34,949 bases of DNA from Gammaproteobacteria bacterium (GTDB lineage Bacteria > Pseudomonadota > Gammaproteobacteria > Pseudomonadales > PIVM01): the NCBI GenBank assembly GCA_003353945.1, contig PIVM01000044.1, forward strand, positions 1 through 34,949, written 5' to 3'. Both the position numbers and the translations under genes were made by a program. This document shows positions 25,953 to 34,949 of the stretch, piece by piece (within the stretch, counting starts at the first letter, position 1; each line of letters begins with the position of its first letter). The notes beneath the pieces were generated by a model. It was not told the DNA's origin and searched no databases. It worked only from the letters and a program-made list of their open reading frames with translations.

Positions 25953-26016
25953 TGCGTCGTTTTTTCAACTTCAATTAAACAAATCGTTTTACATTGTGCT
26001 TCGTTAATGTGTTGAT

Positions 26017-26091
26017 CTAAGTTAATTTAGCGACTGCATCAATCATCTGCGTCGGCTGAAATGGCTTTACCAAACCCTGTCTCAAGCCAGC
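26017..26091 (-). pseudogene. C-terminal remnant of a response regulator receiver domain
   Basis: The minus-strand frame AGLRQGLVKPFQPTQM followed by IDAVAKLT and a TAG stop matches the end of receiver domains: the Lys-Pro of the last active-site strand (VKPF) and helix 5. A TGA lies at 26098-26100, so only about 25 codons are open. It is oriented like the che operon, directly upstream of the receptor gene. It is probably the leftover of a lost cheY-like gene, perhaps replaced by the intact regulator at 26463. Confidence 0.55.
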
Positions 26092-26462
26092 TTCCCATCA
26101 CCTATTGGTTTGCCAAACTCAATGGCACAGAGCATGCCAGACGCATCTGACAATGAATTCATGAGCAATCTCAGTTAGTTCCGATTAACCAGCTTGGAAA
26201 TTGTATCTATGAGAAGATAATTTGAGGCATATGCCACAAACGAAGTGAGTGATATGACACAATTTTTGAATAACGAACACAAATTAAGCAATTCTAAATG
26301 ATGTTGTAGGTGTACATTGCAAAGCAAAATGTCATGCACTATATATTGATATGGAGAGAATCCAGGTTAAAAAAATATTCCCTAGCAGACTCCGAGACAA
26401 ACTGTTAGTGATGGCCACCTAATCTTTCCAACAAAAACATCACCGAAAGGACACACAATAGC

Positions 26463-26825
26463 ATGGCCAAAGTGTTAACAATTGATGACAGTAGATTCGT
26501 ACGGCTGATCATAAAAAATATCATTACTGAATCATTGCCTGGATGGAGTGTGGTTGAAGCGGCGTCTAATAAAGAGGCTCGCGATATAATCGATGTGCAT
26601 GACAATATTGACTATGCGATAGTGGATAACAATATGCCGGGCGGCAGTGGTTTGGAGCTGATTCCACAGCTTAAAGAAAAGATTGTATCTGAAAATATTG
26701 CAATGCTCACGGCGGATATTCAGCCAGGTATGAAAGTAAGAGTGGAAGCACTGGGTGTGTCATTACTCTGCAAACCCGTTACCGAAGAGTTGATTTTGGG
26801 TTTTCTAAAACGAAAACCTGCCTGA
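26463..26825 (+). CDS. CheY-like single-domain response regulator
   Basis: A 120-residue stand-alone receiver domain. It has an acidic pair in VLTIDDS (Asp8, Asp9), phospho-acceptor Asp55 in AIVDNNMPG, a conserved Thr in AMLTAD and Lys in LLCKPV. There is no output domain, so it works by protein contact. It starts at ATG 26463 with AAAGGA about 12 nt upstream. It is transcribed away from the chemotaxis operon and lies 815 nt from the receptor start. It is the natural candidate phosphorylation partner for CheA, though that link is inferred from position. Confidence 0.88.
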   Translation: MAKVLTIDDSRFVRLIIKNIITESLPGWSVVEAASNKEARDIIDVHDNIDYAIVDNNMPGGSGLELIPQLKEKIVSENIAMLTADIQPGMKVRVEALGVSLLCKPVTEELILGFLKRKPA

Positions 26826-27007
26826 GTCCGTCAATTTCCCTTGGTAGTTACGGTACGACAAATTCGCTTGATGTTAACAAACACTCGCTGAGTTACTTCC
26901 GACTTAATCTGACACTTTCTCTTAAGACGTTGATAACTATCCATTTTGAGAAAGGTGATTGTTCTGCCTAATCACCTTCACACCCTCATGTTGAAATCGC
27001 ATCGCAA

Positions 27008-28417
27008 TTAGTTTTTCGAAATATCTTTCACGCCCCAATGTGGAAAGTGTTTGCGTACCAAGGCATTCATCTCCAACTCAAACTCAGAGATTTCATGCTG
27101 TTTAGGTCCATTGCCTTCAACGGGTTGACGGATCATAGCGGCACCTACCGTCACATTAGTGAGACGATCAATGATGATAAATGCCCCCGTTGCGCGGTTG
27201 TTATCATACGCATCAAACTGCACAGGCTCGGTGACTGAGAAATCACAATTACCCATCTCATTTAACGCCAACTGTTTAGCAGGGTGATGCGTCAGGTTAT
27301 TGATATCCACTTTATAATTGATTGCATCAGCGTAACCATAGACTGCCTTGCTACCCACCTTGATGGCGTACTCCCGATCCACGCAAAGCGGCTCTTCGGT
27401 CATCCACACGACATCCGCTTCAAGGTGATTGGTTGAGAACGGTTTCTCATGAGGACGAACCAACATATCACCGCGACCTACGTCAATTTCATCGGCTAAG
27501 ATCAACGTCACCGCTTGGCCCGCTATCGCTTTCTCAAGTTCACCGTCAAACGTTACAATCGACTTGATTTGAGTCTCTTTACCCGAGGGGAGTGCTATAA
27601 CCGTATCACCCACACGAATCTCGCCTGATGACAACGTGCCACAGAAACCACGAAAATCAAGATTAGGGCGATTCACGTATTGCACTTGAAAACGAAATGA
27701 ATCACTGCGATCCTGCTCCACTGAAACCGTGTTGAGCAGCTTCAGCAACGTTGAGCCAGGATACCAGCTAATATTCTCACTCTCGTTCACAACATTGTCC
27801 CCTTTAAGTGCAGAAATGGGTACAAAACGAATATCAGTGAATGAGAGATTTTCAGAAAACTCTCGGTAGTCTTTTTTGATCTTTTGATAAACTGCCTGAT
27901 CGTAATCAACCGCATCCATCTTGTTGATGGCAATAATTACATGCTTGATCCCCAGCTGTGAGCAAATAAAACTGTGACGACGGGTTTGAACTTGCACGCC
28001 ATGACGAGCATCGATAAGAATGATCGCTAATTCACACGTAGAAGCCCCCGTCGCCATATTACGCGTATATTGCTCATGGCCTGGGGTATCGGCAATGATA
28101 AATTTGCGTTGATCCGTTGAAAAATATCGATAAGCCACATCGATAGTGATGCCCTGCTCTCGTTCGGATTGCAAGCCATCAACTAATAAGGCTAGATCGA
28201 AGGCGTCGTCTGTTGTATTGAAACGTTTTGAATCTTTTTCGATAGCGGCCATCTGATCTTCATAAATCATTTTGCTGTCATACAGCAAACGCCCAATCAG
28301 GGTAGATTTGCCATCATCGACGCTACCACAGGTAAGAATGCGCAGCATGTCTTTGTTTTCATGGACTTTTAAATAAGCTTCAATATCTGAAGCAATCAAA
28401 TTGGTACTGGCAGTCAT
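27008..28417 (-). CDS. cysN: Sulfate adenylyltransferase subunit 1, GTPase (CysN)
   Basis: A 469-residue EF-Tu-like GTPase that powers ATP sulfurylase (sulfate + ATP to APS) with CysD. G1 is [10 protein letters not shown] (residues 30-39), the switch region has [12 protein letters not shown]3 is DTPGHEQY, and G4 is NKMDAVD. Beta-barrel domains II and III follow to the end. The length fits a CysN without a fused CysC domain, consistent with a separate cysC in the operon. It is last in the cysC-cysD-cysN order, 149 nt after cysD with a hairpin between. It supplies PAPS for sulfate assimilation or sulfation. Confidence 0.94.
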   Translation of the reverse strand: MTASTNLIASDIEAYLKVHENKDMLRILTCGSVDDGKSTLIGRLLYDSKMIYEDQMAAIEKDSKRFNTTDDAFDLALLVDGLQSEREQGITIDVAYRYFSTDQRKFIIADTPGHEQYTRNMATGASTCELAIILIDARHGVQVQTRRHSFICSQLGIKHVIIAINKMDAVDYDQAVYQKIKKDYREFSENLSFTDIRFVPISALKGDNVVNESENISWYPGSTLLKLLNTVSVEQDRSDSFRFQVQYVNRPNLDFRGFCGTLSSGEIRVGDTVIALPSGKETQIKSIVTFDGELEKAIAGQAVTLILADEIDVGRGDMLVRPHEKPFSTNHLEADVVWMTEEPLCVDREYAIKVGSKAVYGYADAINYKVDINNLTHHPAKQLALNEMGNCDFSVTEPVQFDAYDNNRATGAFIIIDRLTNVTVGAAMIRQPVEGNGPKQHEISEFELEMNALVRKHFPHWGVKDISKN

Positions 28418-28505
28418 TGTTCTTCCTCAACTCTTAAGCTATCAATGTTGTATTTAACCATGCCTGTTGATAGCTCCAGTTAGCATTCGCTTCGTTAGGT
28501 TCGCT

Positions 28506-28540
28506 GGCTTTACACAGGCATCTCTTGTCTCTGTAAAGCC
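28506..28540 (-). other. Hairpin in the cysD-cysN spacer
   Basis: GGCTTTACA (28506-28514) and TGTAAAGCC (28532-28540) are perfect 9-bp arms around a 17-nt loop. It lies in an unusually long 149-nt gap between two genes whose products form one enzyme. It may modulate relative expression or mRNA processing; no T-run supports a terminator. Confidence 0.45.
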
Positions 28541-28566
28541 ACACTTTTGCTGGACTGACGGGCAAG

Positions 28567-29472
28567 CTAGAAATACCCTTCTATCTTTTTCTTCTCCATC
28601 GAACCAGACGAATCATTATCAATCACTCGACCTTGTCTCTCAGAGGTCGTACACAGCAACATCTCTTGGATGACTTCTGGCAGGGTGGTCGCTTCAGACT
28701 CAACGGCACCGGTCAGTGGATAGCAACCTAATGTCCGAAAACGAACCATCTTGGTTTGCACCTCTTCATCAGGCTCCAGTGGCATACGATCATCATCGAC
28801 CATGATCAAGACGCCATCTCGTTCAACAACCGGACGCGGTTGTGCAAGATAGAGTGAAGGAATGTCAATATTTTCTAGGTAGATATATTGCCAGATATCC
28901 AGTTCCGTCCAGTTTGACTCCGGAAAAACACGGATACTCTCACCCTTATTGACTTTACCGTTGTATATATTCCACAGTTCAGGTCGTTGATTCTTTGGAT
29001 CCCAACGGTGTTTACTGTCCCGGAAGGAGTAAACGCGTTCTTTAGCACGTGATTTCTCTTCATCACGTCTTGCTCCGCCAAAAGCGGCATCGAAACCATG
29101 CATGTCTAGAGCTTGTTTTAAGGCCTCCGTTTTCATGATATCCGTATGTTTGGCGCTGCCATGTGTAAACGGATTGATGTTCTGCTCAAGGCCGCGTGGG
29201 TTTTTATACACAATCAGATCAAAGTCATACTTTTTGGCCATCTGATCACGAAATTCAATCATCTCCTTGAATTTCCAGTTCGTATCAACGTGCATTAATG
29301 GAAAGGGGATTTTACCTGGATAAAATGCCTTGCGAGCAAGGTGCAATAACACCGAGGAATCCTTGCCGACAGAGTAAAGCATCACTGGATTATCAAACTC
29401 AGCGGCAACTTCACGCATAATATGAATCGATTCGGCTTCTAACTGTTTCAAGTGGGTTTGGAGTGTAGACAT
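28567..29472 (-). CDS. cysD: Sulfate adenylyltransferase subunit 2 (CysD)
   Basis: The product is about 301 residues from ATG 29472 ([20 protein letters not shown]), chosen because GGAAC lies just upstream. ATG 29484 would add four residues. It is the catalytic ATP-pyrophosphatase subunit of ATP sulfurylase, with PP-loop [18 protein letters not shown]. The conserved segments [15 protein letters not shown] and [20 protein letters not shown] are present, as is the C-terminal [18 protein letters not shown] typical of CysD. It forms a heterodimer with CysN. It follows cysC by about 100 nt on the same strand. Confidence 0.94.
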   Translation of the reverse strand: MSTLQTHLKQLEAESIHIMREVAAEFDNPVMLYSVGKDSSVLLHLARKAFYPGKIPFPLMHVDTNWKFKEMIEFRDQMAKKYDFDLIVYKNPRGLEQNINPFTHGSAKHTDIMKTEALKQALDMHGFDAAFGGARRDEEKSRAKERVYSFRDSKHRWDPKNQRPELWNIYNGKVNKGESIRVFPESNWTELDIWQYIYLENIDIPSLYLAQPRPVVERDGVLIMVDDDRMPLEPDEEVQTKMVRFRTLGCYPLTGAVESEATTLPEVIQEMLLCTTSERQGRVIDNDSSGSMEKKKIEGYF

Positions 29473-29576
29473 TTCTAGTTCCATATCATTTTAATTTTAT
29501 CATAGCTCAAATTTTTCATATGAACGCATCCCCTGTTGCCTGTAACGATAAGAGCTGATCATGAAAAAATGGCAGG

Positions 29577-30194
29577 CTATTTATCGATGATGCCGCGTTC
29601 GCGTAAGACGTTGAGAATCAATGCAACTTCTTCAGCCAGGCTTTGCTTATCTGAATTTAAATGAATTTCCGGATTATTCGGTGCTTCATAGGGATCGTCG
29701 ATGCCAGTAAAGTTCTTTATCTCTCCAGCACGCGCTTTTTTGTAAAGTCCCTTGGGATCTCGACTTTCTGCGGCACCCAATGAGCAGTCGACGAAAACCT
29801 CGATGAAATCCATTCCGGCTTCCTCGTGTAATTTTCGCACTTGCTCACGGTCAGCTCGATAAGGGCTGATAAAACTGCTTAACAAGATAACCCCCGTATC
29901 AACGTAGAGCTTGGAGATTTCACCAATACGGCGAATGTTTTCGACGCGATCTTCGGCACTGAAACCGAGGTTTTTGTTAATGCCCATACGCACATTATCG
30001 CCATCTAATCGATAAGAGAGCACTCCCATTTCGTACAGCACACCTTCGAGCTCTACTGCAATGGTACTTTTACCACTACCAGACAGTCCGGTAAACCACA
30101 GTGTAGCGCCCTTATGTCCCAGCAGCTTTCCACGGTGCTCGCGAGTGATATCACCTTCGTGCCAATGTACATTTGTTGCCTTTTGCTCTGTCAT
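29577..30194 (-). CDS. cysC: Adenylylsulfate kinase (CysC)
   Basis: A 205-residue APS kinase (APS + ATP to PAPS). The P-loop is GLSGSGKST (residues 36-44). DGDNVRMGINKNLGFSAEDR binds APS. Then come LLSSFISPYRADRE with the conserved active-site serine region, and the lid KGLYKKARAGEIKNFTGIDD. Family length and motifs are complete. It is the first gene of the cys cluster and is preceded by 277 nt of intergenic DNA that should hold the promoter. No sulfate reductase genes (cysH, cysI) are present in the window. Confidence 0.94.
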   Translation of the reverse strand: MTEQKATNVHWHEGDITREHRGKLLGHKGATLWFTGLSGSGKSTIAVELEGVLYEMGVLSYRLDGDNVRMGINKNLGFSAEDRVENIRRIGEISKLYVDTGVILLSSFISPYRADREQVRKLHEEAGMDFIEVFVDCSLGAAESRDPKGLYKKARAGEIKNFTGIDDPYEAPNNPEIHLNSDKQSLAEEVALILNVLRERGIIDK

Positions 30195-30310
30195 TCTTAG
30201 ATGTCTTTCTTTGATGTCTTTCAGTTAAAATGTGTTAACACGCCGGATTATCGCCAATTTCCAGCTCAACACTGAACGTGTGCTGAATATTAAAGATTAA
30301 CATCATATTT

Positions 30311-30348
30311 GTAAATCCGGATATTACGGATATATCTACCGGATTTAC
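30311..30348. promoter_or_regulatory. Inverted repeat between the RND gene end and cysC
   Basis: GTAAATCCGG (30311-30320) and CCGGATTTAC (30339-30348) are exact reverse complements with an 18-nt spacer containing a further ATATTACGGATATATC. It lies downstream of the RND gene and about 120 nt upstream of the cysC start, on the same strand for both. It could be a terminator-like structure for the efflux operon or an operator for cys. No T-run was seen. Confidence 0.4.
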
Positions 30349-30472
30349 CGATATAGATATGGCTAAGACGAAACTGTAGATGAACTATATCTGAAATAGT
30401 TGGACACCGAACGAGAGAACCATATCGAAAGCTATATGGGCAGAATCAATCAAACGCAGATTCTCCCCTCCT

Positions 30473-33400
30473 TCAACTCACAACCAACTCAGCTGATGCC
30501 TCGGTATCCTTATGGGTTGACGCTAATGCCAAATACACGCTGGGCAATATAAACAAGGTAAAAAACGTCCCCAATAACATGCCCGCAACCAGGATAATAC
30601 CGATACTGTTTCGCGCCTCAGCCCCGGCACCGGAAACGAGCACCAGCGGAAAATGGCCAAATACAGTAGCGCCCGTCGTCATTAATACCGGGCGCAGACG
30701 GGTCTGTGCTGCGACCTTGATCGCATCCAGTTTTGACATACCCTCTGCCTGCATATGATTGGCAAATTCCACCACAAGAATGGCGTTTTTCGCAATCAAT
30801 CCCACTAATGTAATAAAACCTACCTGGGAATAGATATTGATCGTCGTCCAATCAAGAAAGGCAAATAACATCGCACCAGACAACGCCAGAGGCACCGAAC
30901 CTAATAACACTACCAGGGGATCACGAAAACTATTAAATTGCACCACCAAGACCAGAAAGACAAACACAAGCGCCACCGCCAGCACACCAAACAAGGTATT
31001 ACCTTCCTGTCGTAATTGTCGGGATTCACCCGCATAATCAAGCGTATAAGCGGCTGGTAAAATCTCCGCAGCCGCCTCTTCTAAAATACGCAAACCCTGC
31101 TCCTTGGTGGTGCCGGGAATCACACCGCCAAAAATGCGAAAGGCATTTTTCTGCTGAAACTTACCGAGCAAACGTGGCCCCACCGTCGTTTCAAGTGTTG
31201 CGATGGCAGACACGGGCACCAAATCACCCTGAGGTGTACGCAACTTTAGATCCATCAGTGCCTGTGGATTAGGTCTGCCATAACCTTCAATCATAGGAAT
31301 AACCTGATAGGCTTTGCCGTCAAAATCAAAACGATTGATGTAGTTACCCGACAACAGCACGCTCAGCTGACGACTGACTTCAGCCAGATCCATCCCCAGA
31401 TCAGCGATACGCTCTCGATTCAAACGAAACTGCGCTTGCGGTAGATCTAACTTTAAATCAGTATCGGCAAACATAAATCGCCCGCTCTGATAAGCAGCAC
31501 CCACCAATTGATCCGCGTACTGTTTCATCCGCTCTGGCGGGTCAGAAGATAACACCACCATCTCAATGGCAAAGTTGCCCGCTGTCGGCAAGGCAGGGAA
31601 AAGAATCGGCAACGCCTTAAGCCCCTCGACCTGAGACAGTTTGCCGAAGGCCACGGGAAACAGCTCCTGCACACTCTGGTTACGCTCTTTAAAACCCACA
31701 AACTCCTGCCCACCAAAGCCTCCTGCTGGCGTCACAATCTGCCACATAAAGGTTGAACCCGGCAGTGAGTTCATCGCATCAACCACATCATGCATATGTT
31801 CTGTGGTATACGCCAAAGAGGCTTCCGGCGGTGCTTCAATAACGACATTAATCCCGCTTTGATCTTCAATAGGTGCCAACTCCTGCTGGGAAAACAGATA
31901 AAATGGAATTGTCAGCAAGGCAAAGAACACGCCTAAAAACAGGATTTGTGACTGCCAACCAAGGGTATGATCAAGCGCTTTGGCATAAAGCGCCTGCAAC
32001 TGGGCAAACCAACGGTTAACCCTCAGTGTGGCTTTTGTCTCCTTGCCACCTTCCGAACAGGCGTAAGCGCTCATAATGGGTGACAGGGTTAGCGCAACAA
32101 TTCCCGATATCAGCACCGCCACAGCGAGTGTAAAAGCAAATTCTTTAAACAATACGCCGGTCAGACCGGACAAAAAACCGATAGGCGCATACACCGCCGC
32201 AAGGGTAATCGTCATACCGATAATCGGCGCCAGAAGCTGGCGCGAGCTTGCCAGCGCGGCAGCAATACGGCTTTTACCTTCACGCATATGACGCGCCACG
32301 TTTTCCACCACCACAATCGCATCATCTACCACCAATCCAACCGACAAAACAATGGCCAGTACCGTCAGCAGGTTCAAAGAAAAACCCATGATGGTCATCG
32401 CTGCCACTGCCCCAAGCAGCGAAATCGGAATAGTGACCAAGGGCACCAATGCCGTACGCACTGATCCCATCAGGGCCAACACCACCAGCCCCACTAGCAT
32501 CACAGTCTCTGCCAGCGTAATAAAGATTTCCCGCAAAGCATCACGCATATAGAGCGTAATGTCGTAACCAACACCAATGTGCAGATCATCTGGCAGCGTA
32601 GGATTAACTTCGTCCAGGACGTCATAGAGCTGGTTGGCAATATCGATTTCATTAGCGCCCGGCAATGGCCAAATGGAAATATAGACCGCTTTGTTCTGAT
32701 CCAGGCGAGCATTAATACTTCCCTCTTCCTCACCCAACTCAACCCGCGCCACATCGCGGATTCGAATCTGCGCTCCCTCTACACTGCGTATAAGCAATCG
32801 TTCAAAATCAGAAACGGTCTGCATTGACGTATTGGCCAAAAGATCAATGCGTTGCTTGCTGTTTTCACTACGACCAATAGTGGCGATAATGTTATTGCTG
32901 GTCAGCGCCATTTCAACATCCTGGGCGCTAACATTAAATGCGGCCATCCGCACCGGATCAAGCCAGATCCTCATTGCGGGAAGACGGCCTCCCTCAATAC
33001 CAATTCGCTGAACGCCGGTAATGGAGGCCAATGTTGGATTGACACGTCGGGTAAGATAATCCGTCACCTGCGCCCGAGACATGGCCGCATCGGTATATAA
33101 AACATCAAGGTAAAATGCGGCATTGGGTCGATCCGCACGTTGCACCCTGACAGCCGGGTCTTCTGCCCCTGCGGGTAGCTCAAAGCGAATCTGGCTTAAG
33201 CGTGAATTGAGTTCTGCCAGTGCAGAGGTGCTGTCTTCATTGAGTTTCAGCCAGACCGTCACCGTACTTATACCGGCCAGCGTATTGGAATCAATATAAT
33301 CAACACCCGGTACAGAGGCTGCAACACGCTCAATGGGATCGGTGATAAAACCCTGCACCACCGCCGCTGAAGCGCCCACGTAAGGGGTTGTTATGACCAA

Positions 33401-33553
33401 CGACGAACTCTCTATTTTGGGAAATTGCAGTACGGGAATGTCCACAGCTGCGCGCAGGCCGACCAGCACCAGAGCAACTGAGATCACTACGGCCAGTACC
33501 GGGCGATGTACAAACACGTCCATCACTGTGGGACGACCATACTGTCTACTCAT
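30473..33553 (-). CDS. RND efflux transporter, inner membrane subunit (HAE1 type)
   Basis: The product is about 1026 residues from ATG 33553 (MSRQYGRPTVMDVFVHRPVL); AAGG lies 11 nt upstream. The GTG at 33565 is less likely. It shows the RND plan: a first helix (VLAVVISVALVLVGLRAAVD), a large porter loop and a central helix bundle with proton-relay GLVVDDAIVVVEN. A second porter loop and a final helix bundle ending TLFILPSVYLALAS complete it. HAE1 relatives (AcrB/MexF-like) export hydrophobic drugs or metabolites using the proton gradient. It overlaps the membrane fusion gene by 8 nt. No outer membrane channel gene lies next to it. Substrate is unknown. Confidence 0.92.
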   Translation of the reverse strand: MSRQYGRPTVMDVFVHRPVLAVVISVALVLVGLRAAVDIPVLQFPKIESSSLVITTPYVGASAAVVQGFITDPIERVAASVPGVDYIDSNTLAGISTVTVWLKLNEDSTSALAELNSRLSQIRFELPAGAEDPAVRVQRADRPNAAFYLDVLYTDAAMSRAQVTDYLTRRVNPTLASITGVQRIGIEGGRLPAMRIWLDPVRMAAFNVSAQDVEMALTSNNIIATIGRSENSKQRIDLLANTSMQTVSDFERLLIRSVEGAQIRIRDVARVELGEEEGSINARLDQNKAVYISIWPLPGANEIDIANQLYDVLDEVNPTLPDDLHIGVGYDITLYMRDALREIFITLAETVMLVGLVVLALMGSVRTALVPLVTIPISLLGAVAAMTIMGFSLNLLTVLAIVLSVGLVVDDAIVVVENVARHMREGKSRIAAALASSRQLLAPIIGMTITLAAVYAPIGFLSGLTGVLFKEFAFTLAVAVLISGIVALTLSPIMSAYACSEGGKETKATLRVNRWFAQLQALYAKALDHTLGWQSQILFLGVFFALLTIPFYLFSQQELAPIEDQSGINVVIEAPPEASLAYTTEHMHDVVDAMNSLPGSTFMWQIVTPAGGFGGQEFVGFKERNQSVQELFPVAFGKLSQVEGLKALPILFPALPTAGNFAIEMVVLSSDPPERMKQYADQLVGAAYQSGRFMFADTDLKLDLPQAQFRLNRERIADLGMDLAEVSRQLSVLLSGNYINRFDFDGKAYQVIPMIEGYGRPNPQALMDLKLRTPQGDLVPVSAIATLETTVGPRLLGKFQQKNAFRIFGGVIPGTTKEQGLRILEEAAAEILPAAYTLDYAGESRQLRQEGNTLFGVLAVALVFVFLVLVVQFNSFRDPLVVLLGSVPLALSGAMLFAFLDWTTINIYSQVGFITLVGLIAKNAILVVEFANHMQAEGMSKLDAIKVAAQTRLRPVLMTTGATVFGHFPLVLVSGAGAEARNSIGIILVAGMLLGTFFTLFILPSVYLALASTHKDTEASAELVVS

Positions 33554-34661
33554 CGGTGTTATCACCTTCCCTGTGAGTCGCGCTTGTTGCTGGATTTAAT
33601 ATCACTAACATCCCGTCTTTTAACTTGTGAGAACCGATAGAGGCAATTCGCTCGCCCCGCTCCAATCCACTGATGACAATAACGCTCTGTTCTTGCTCTG
33701 GACCAAGCGTAATCTTACGCTTGCTGGCACGTACCTTACTCTCTTTATCAGTCTTCAGCACATAGACATAAGCGCCAAAATTATCACGTCGGATGGCCGT
33801 TGCCGGTAACACTGACACTGTTCTCTCTTCCCCCACAGGCACCTTCAATTCAACAAGGGCACCCGGTCTTAACACATCAGACACATTGTAAAATAATGCA
33901 CGTATCCGCCGATTTCTCGACTCAGAGACCACCACAGAATCTCTGGCAATCACCTCTCCATGCGCAGGTTCTGCGAGCAATCCCTCAAACGTTGCGCTAA
34001 GCGGCGTACCGATCTTTACCCGTGATTGCTGCTGCGGCAAATAAAAATCAATCCACACGTCACGACTCACTCCCACTAAGCGCGTAATCAATGTATTGTC
34101 CGGGAGGTATTGGCCTAGCTCCAATTCATGTAATCCAGATTCAGCATCAAAGGGAGCTCGAATGGTCTTTTTATCAATGACCGCCTGCAAAGCTTGCGCC
34201 CTGGCGACAGCCACTGACATCTCTGCCATCGCACGATCATACTGATCTTTACTGGAAGCATTACTCTTCATCAGCCGCCGGTAGCGATCAAGATCCAGAC
34301 GAGCCAGCTCTGTTTCAGCCTCTGCCGCTTTCAGCTGTGCACTTTCTTCACTAATATCCAGGCGTAACAACAACTGATCTTTCTTAACACTGGCGCCCGG
34401 CTTGAATCCCACTTCCACGATTTTGCCGCCTAACTCATTTCGCAGATCCACTGAATTGAGGGCAAGGACTTCACCCAGGGCAGTTACCATCGGCGTCCAC
34501 TTCTTTTCCATTACCGTCACTGCCCTCACCGCTTCGGATTGTTCCGGAAAGGACTCTGCATAAGCAATAGCTGCGCGGATCTGATTCACTTTAAAGCCAG
34601 CCAACACCGCCGTAACCGACACACAGATTACGATGACAATGGCCCAATAACGAATATGCAT
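33546..34661 (-). CDS. RND membrane fusion (periplasmic adaptor) protein
   Basis: A 371-residue adaptor of the HlyD/MdtE type. An N-terminal anchor (YWAIVIVICVSVTAVLAGF) is followed by a biotinyl-lipoyl-like half (LGGKIVEVGFKPGASVKKDQ) and an alpha-helical hairpin (AAEAETELARLDLDRYRRLM). The second lipoyl half (KKTIRAPFDAESGLHELELG) and a beta-barrel ending IGSHKLKDGMLVIL come last. It bridges the RND pump to an outer membrane channel. The start at ATG 34661 has GGAT upstream. It is the first gene of a two-gene operon. There is no adjacent regulator, although two ACGGTT direct repeats (34702 and 34720) sit in the promoter region. Confidence 0.92.
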   Translation of the reverse strand: MHIRYWAIVIVICVSVTAVLAGFKVNQIRAAIAYAESFPEQSEAVRAVTVMEKKWTPMVTALGEVLALNSVDLRNELGGKIVEVGFKPGASVKKDQLLLRLDISEESAQLKAAEAETELARLDLDRYRRLMKSNASSKDQYDRAMAEMSVAVARAQALQAVIDKKTIRAPFDAESGLHELELGQYLPDNTLITRLVGVSRDVWIDFYLPQQQSRVKIGTPLSATFEGLLAEPAHGEVIARDSVVVSESRNRRIRALFYNVSDVLRPGALVELKVPVGEERTVSVLPATAIRRDNFGAYVYVLKTDKESKVRASKRKITLGPEQEQSVIVISGLERGERIASIGSHKLKDGMLVILNPATSATHREGDNTDE

Positions 34662-34816
34662 ATTTTATCCAGACACTTTAAGAAGACTATACATTACACG
34701 AACGGTTACTATTTTCGGCACGGTTCAATTATAGCGTATTTTAGGTAGCAATCAGACACACTTTTGCCTACCAATTTAACAGCATGATAAAATCTATCGA
34801 AACTTAGTAGGATCAG

Positions 34817-34949
34817 CTAGGCCGCACGCTTAAAACGAGAATACCCGAGCATCTCAAGCCAGTGCGGATGAGATTTTCCCGTGAGTAATTCTGCTGGTGA
34901 TCTACCTTGGCGACTTGGATGGTTTCTCTTATCAAACGGTTTGTGATTT
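34817..34949 (-). CDS. Transposase C-terminus, partial (runs off right edge)
   Basis: The minus-strand frame ends with TAG at 34817-34819 and is open to the window edge (about 43 residues). It reads KPFDKRNHPSRQGRSPAELL then TGKSHPHWLEMLGYSRFKRA. This pattern (GRSPAELL.G..HPHWLE.LGY) is typical of the extreme C-terminus of integrase-core (DDE) transposases, and I recall it from ISNCY-like elements. The frame looks intact within the window. Whether the full transposase exists lies outside. No terminal inverted repeat is obvious between 34662 and 34816. Confidence 0.6.
   Translation of the reverse strand, partial: NHKPFDKRNHPSRQGRSPAELLTGKSHPHWLEMLGYSRFKRAA

Larger units (their letters stand above)
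25649..26462. other. 814-nt divergent region with tandem array and gene debris
   Basis: This region lies between the chemoreceptor operon (minus) and the CheY-like gene (plus). It contains AT-rich sequence, a heptamer tandem array at 25907-25952 and a response-regulator tail at 26017-26091. A 23-codon plus-strand frame at 26351-26422 (starting MERIQVKKIF) resembles a sensor-protein N-terminus, but its start has no ribosome site. The promoters for both flanking units must lie here. I could not place hexamers with confidence. Confidence 0.5.

Noticed and set aside
26351-26422. Short plus-strand frame MERIQVKKIF ending before the CheY-like gene
   Set aside because: It looks slightly like a sensor N-terminus but has only 23 codons and no ribosome site. 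Too little to call a gene or a pseudogene.
34702-34725. Two ACGGTT words upstream of the membrane fusion protein as an operator
   Set aside because: Direct six-base words 18 nt apart occur by chance and no flanking symmetry supports them. Only mentioned as a possibility under the gene.

Overview
The window looks like chromosomal DNA from a Gammaproteobacterium, probably free-living or marine. The clues are a Gram-negative porin, an RND efflux pair, a cysC-cysD-cysN sulfate-activation cluster, a HBM-type chemoreceptor with CheA/CheW/CheR, and a MoxR/DUF58/DUF4129/DUF4350 operon. I cannot name the genus from sequence alone. No tRNA, rRNA or CRISPR array was seen. Both edges cut mobile DNA: the left edge lies inside a short palindromic repeat element and the right edge inside a transposase gene.

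Layout. 1-1286 is a decayed stretch: a propeller-type sensor gene interrupted by the repeat element, a 37-residue secreted leftover, and the C-terminal tail of a lost hybrid kinase. 1287-4391 is an intact hybrid histidine kinase with a YfiR-like sensor. 4392-4931 holds a perfect 20-bp-arm palindrome, the tail of a lost DxDxDG-repeat protein and a Fur-box-like site. 4932-7651 is a likely iron-regulated operon: porin, flavinylated FMN-binding protein and PepSY-type membrane protein. A repeat element supplies the last codons of the third gene. 7807-8057 is more debris.

8058-15801 is a tightly overlapping seven-gene minus-strand operon: membrane protein, RDD, SpoIIM-like, DUF4129-like, DUF4350-like, MoxR ATPase, DUF58. 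It is probably an envelope-linked AAA+/vWA module. 15978-18597 carries MarC, a lipoprotein alpha/beta hydrolase and a GFA-family protein. 18897-19054 is a full repeat element lying just past the end of a chemotaxis operon (MCP, two CheW, STAS, CheA, CheR; 25648 down to 19076). The operon has no cheB or cheD. A heptanucleotide tandem array and a response-regulator fragment lie upstream of it, followed by an intact CheY-like gene.

27008-30194 is cysC-cysD-cysN (PAPS synthesis) on the minus strand. 30473-34661 is a membrane fusion protein plus RND transporter pair. 34817-34949 is a transposase tail.

The most distinctive element is a family of about 158-bp repeats with 30-bp terminal inverted repeats, TAA on both flanks and a nested self-complementary interior. 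There are three long copies in the same orientation and one 32-bp minimal copy. They sit in, at the end of, or between genes and next to gene debris.
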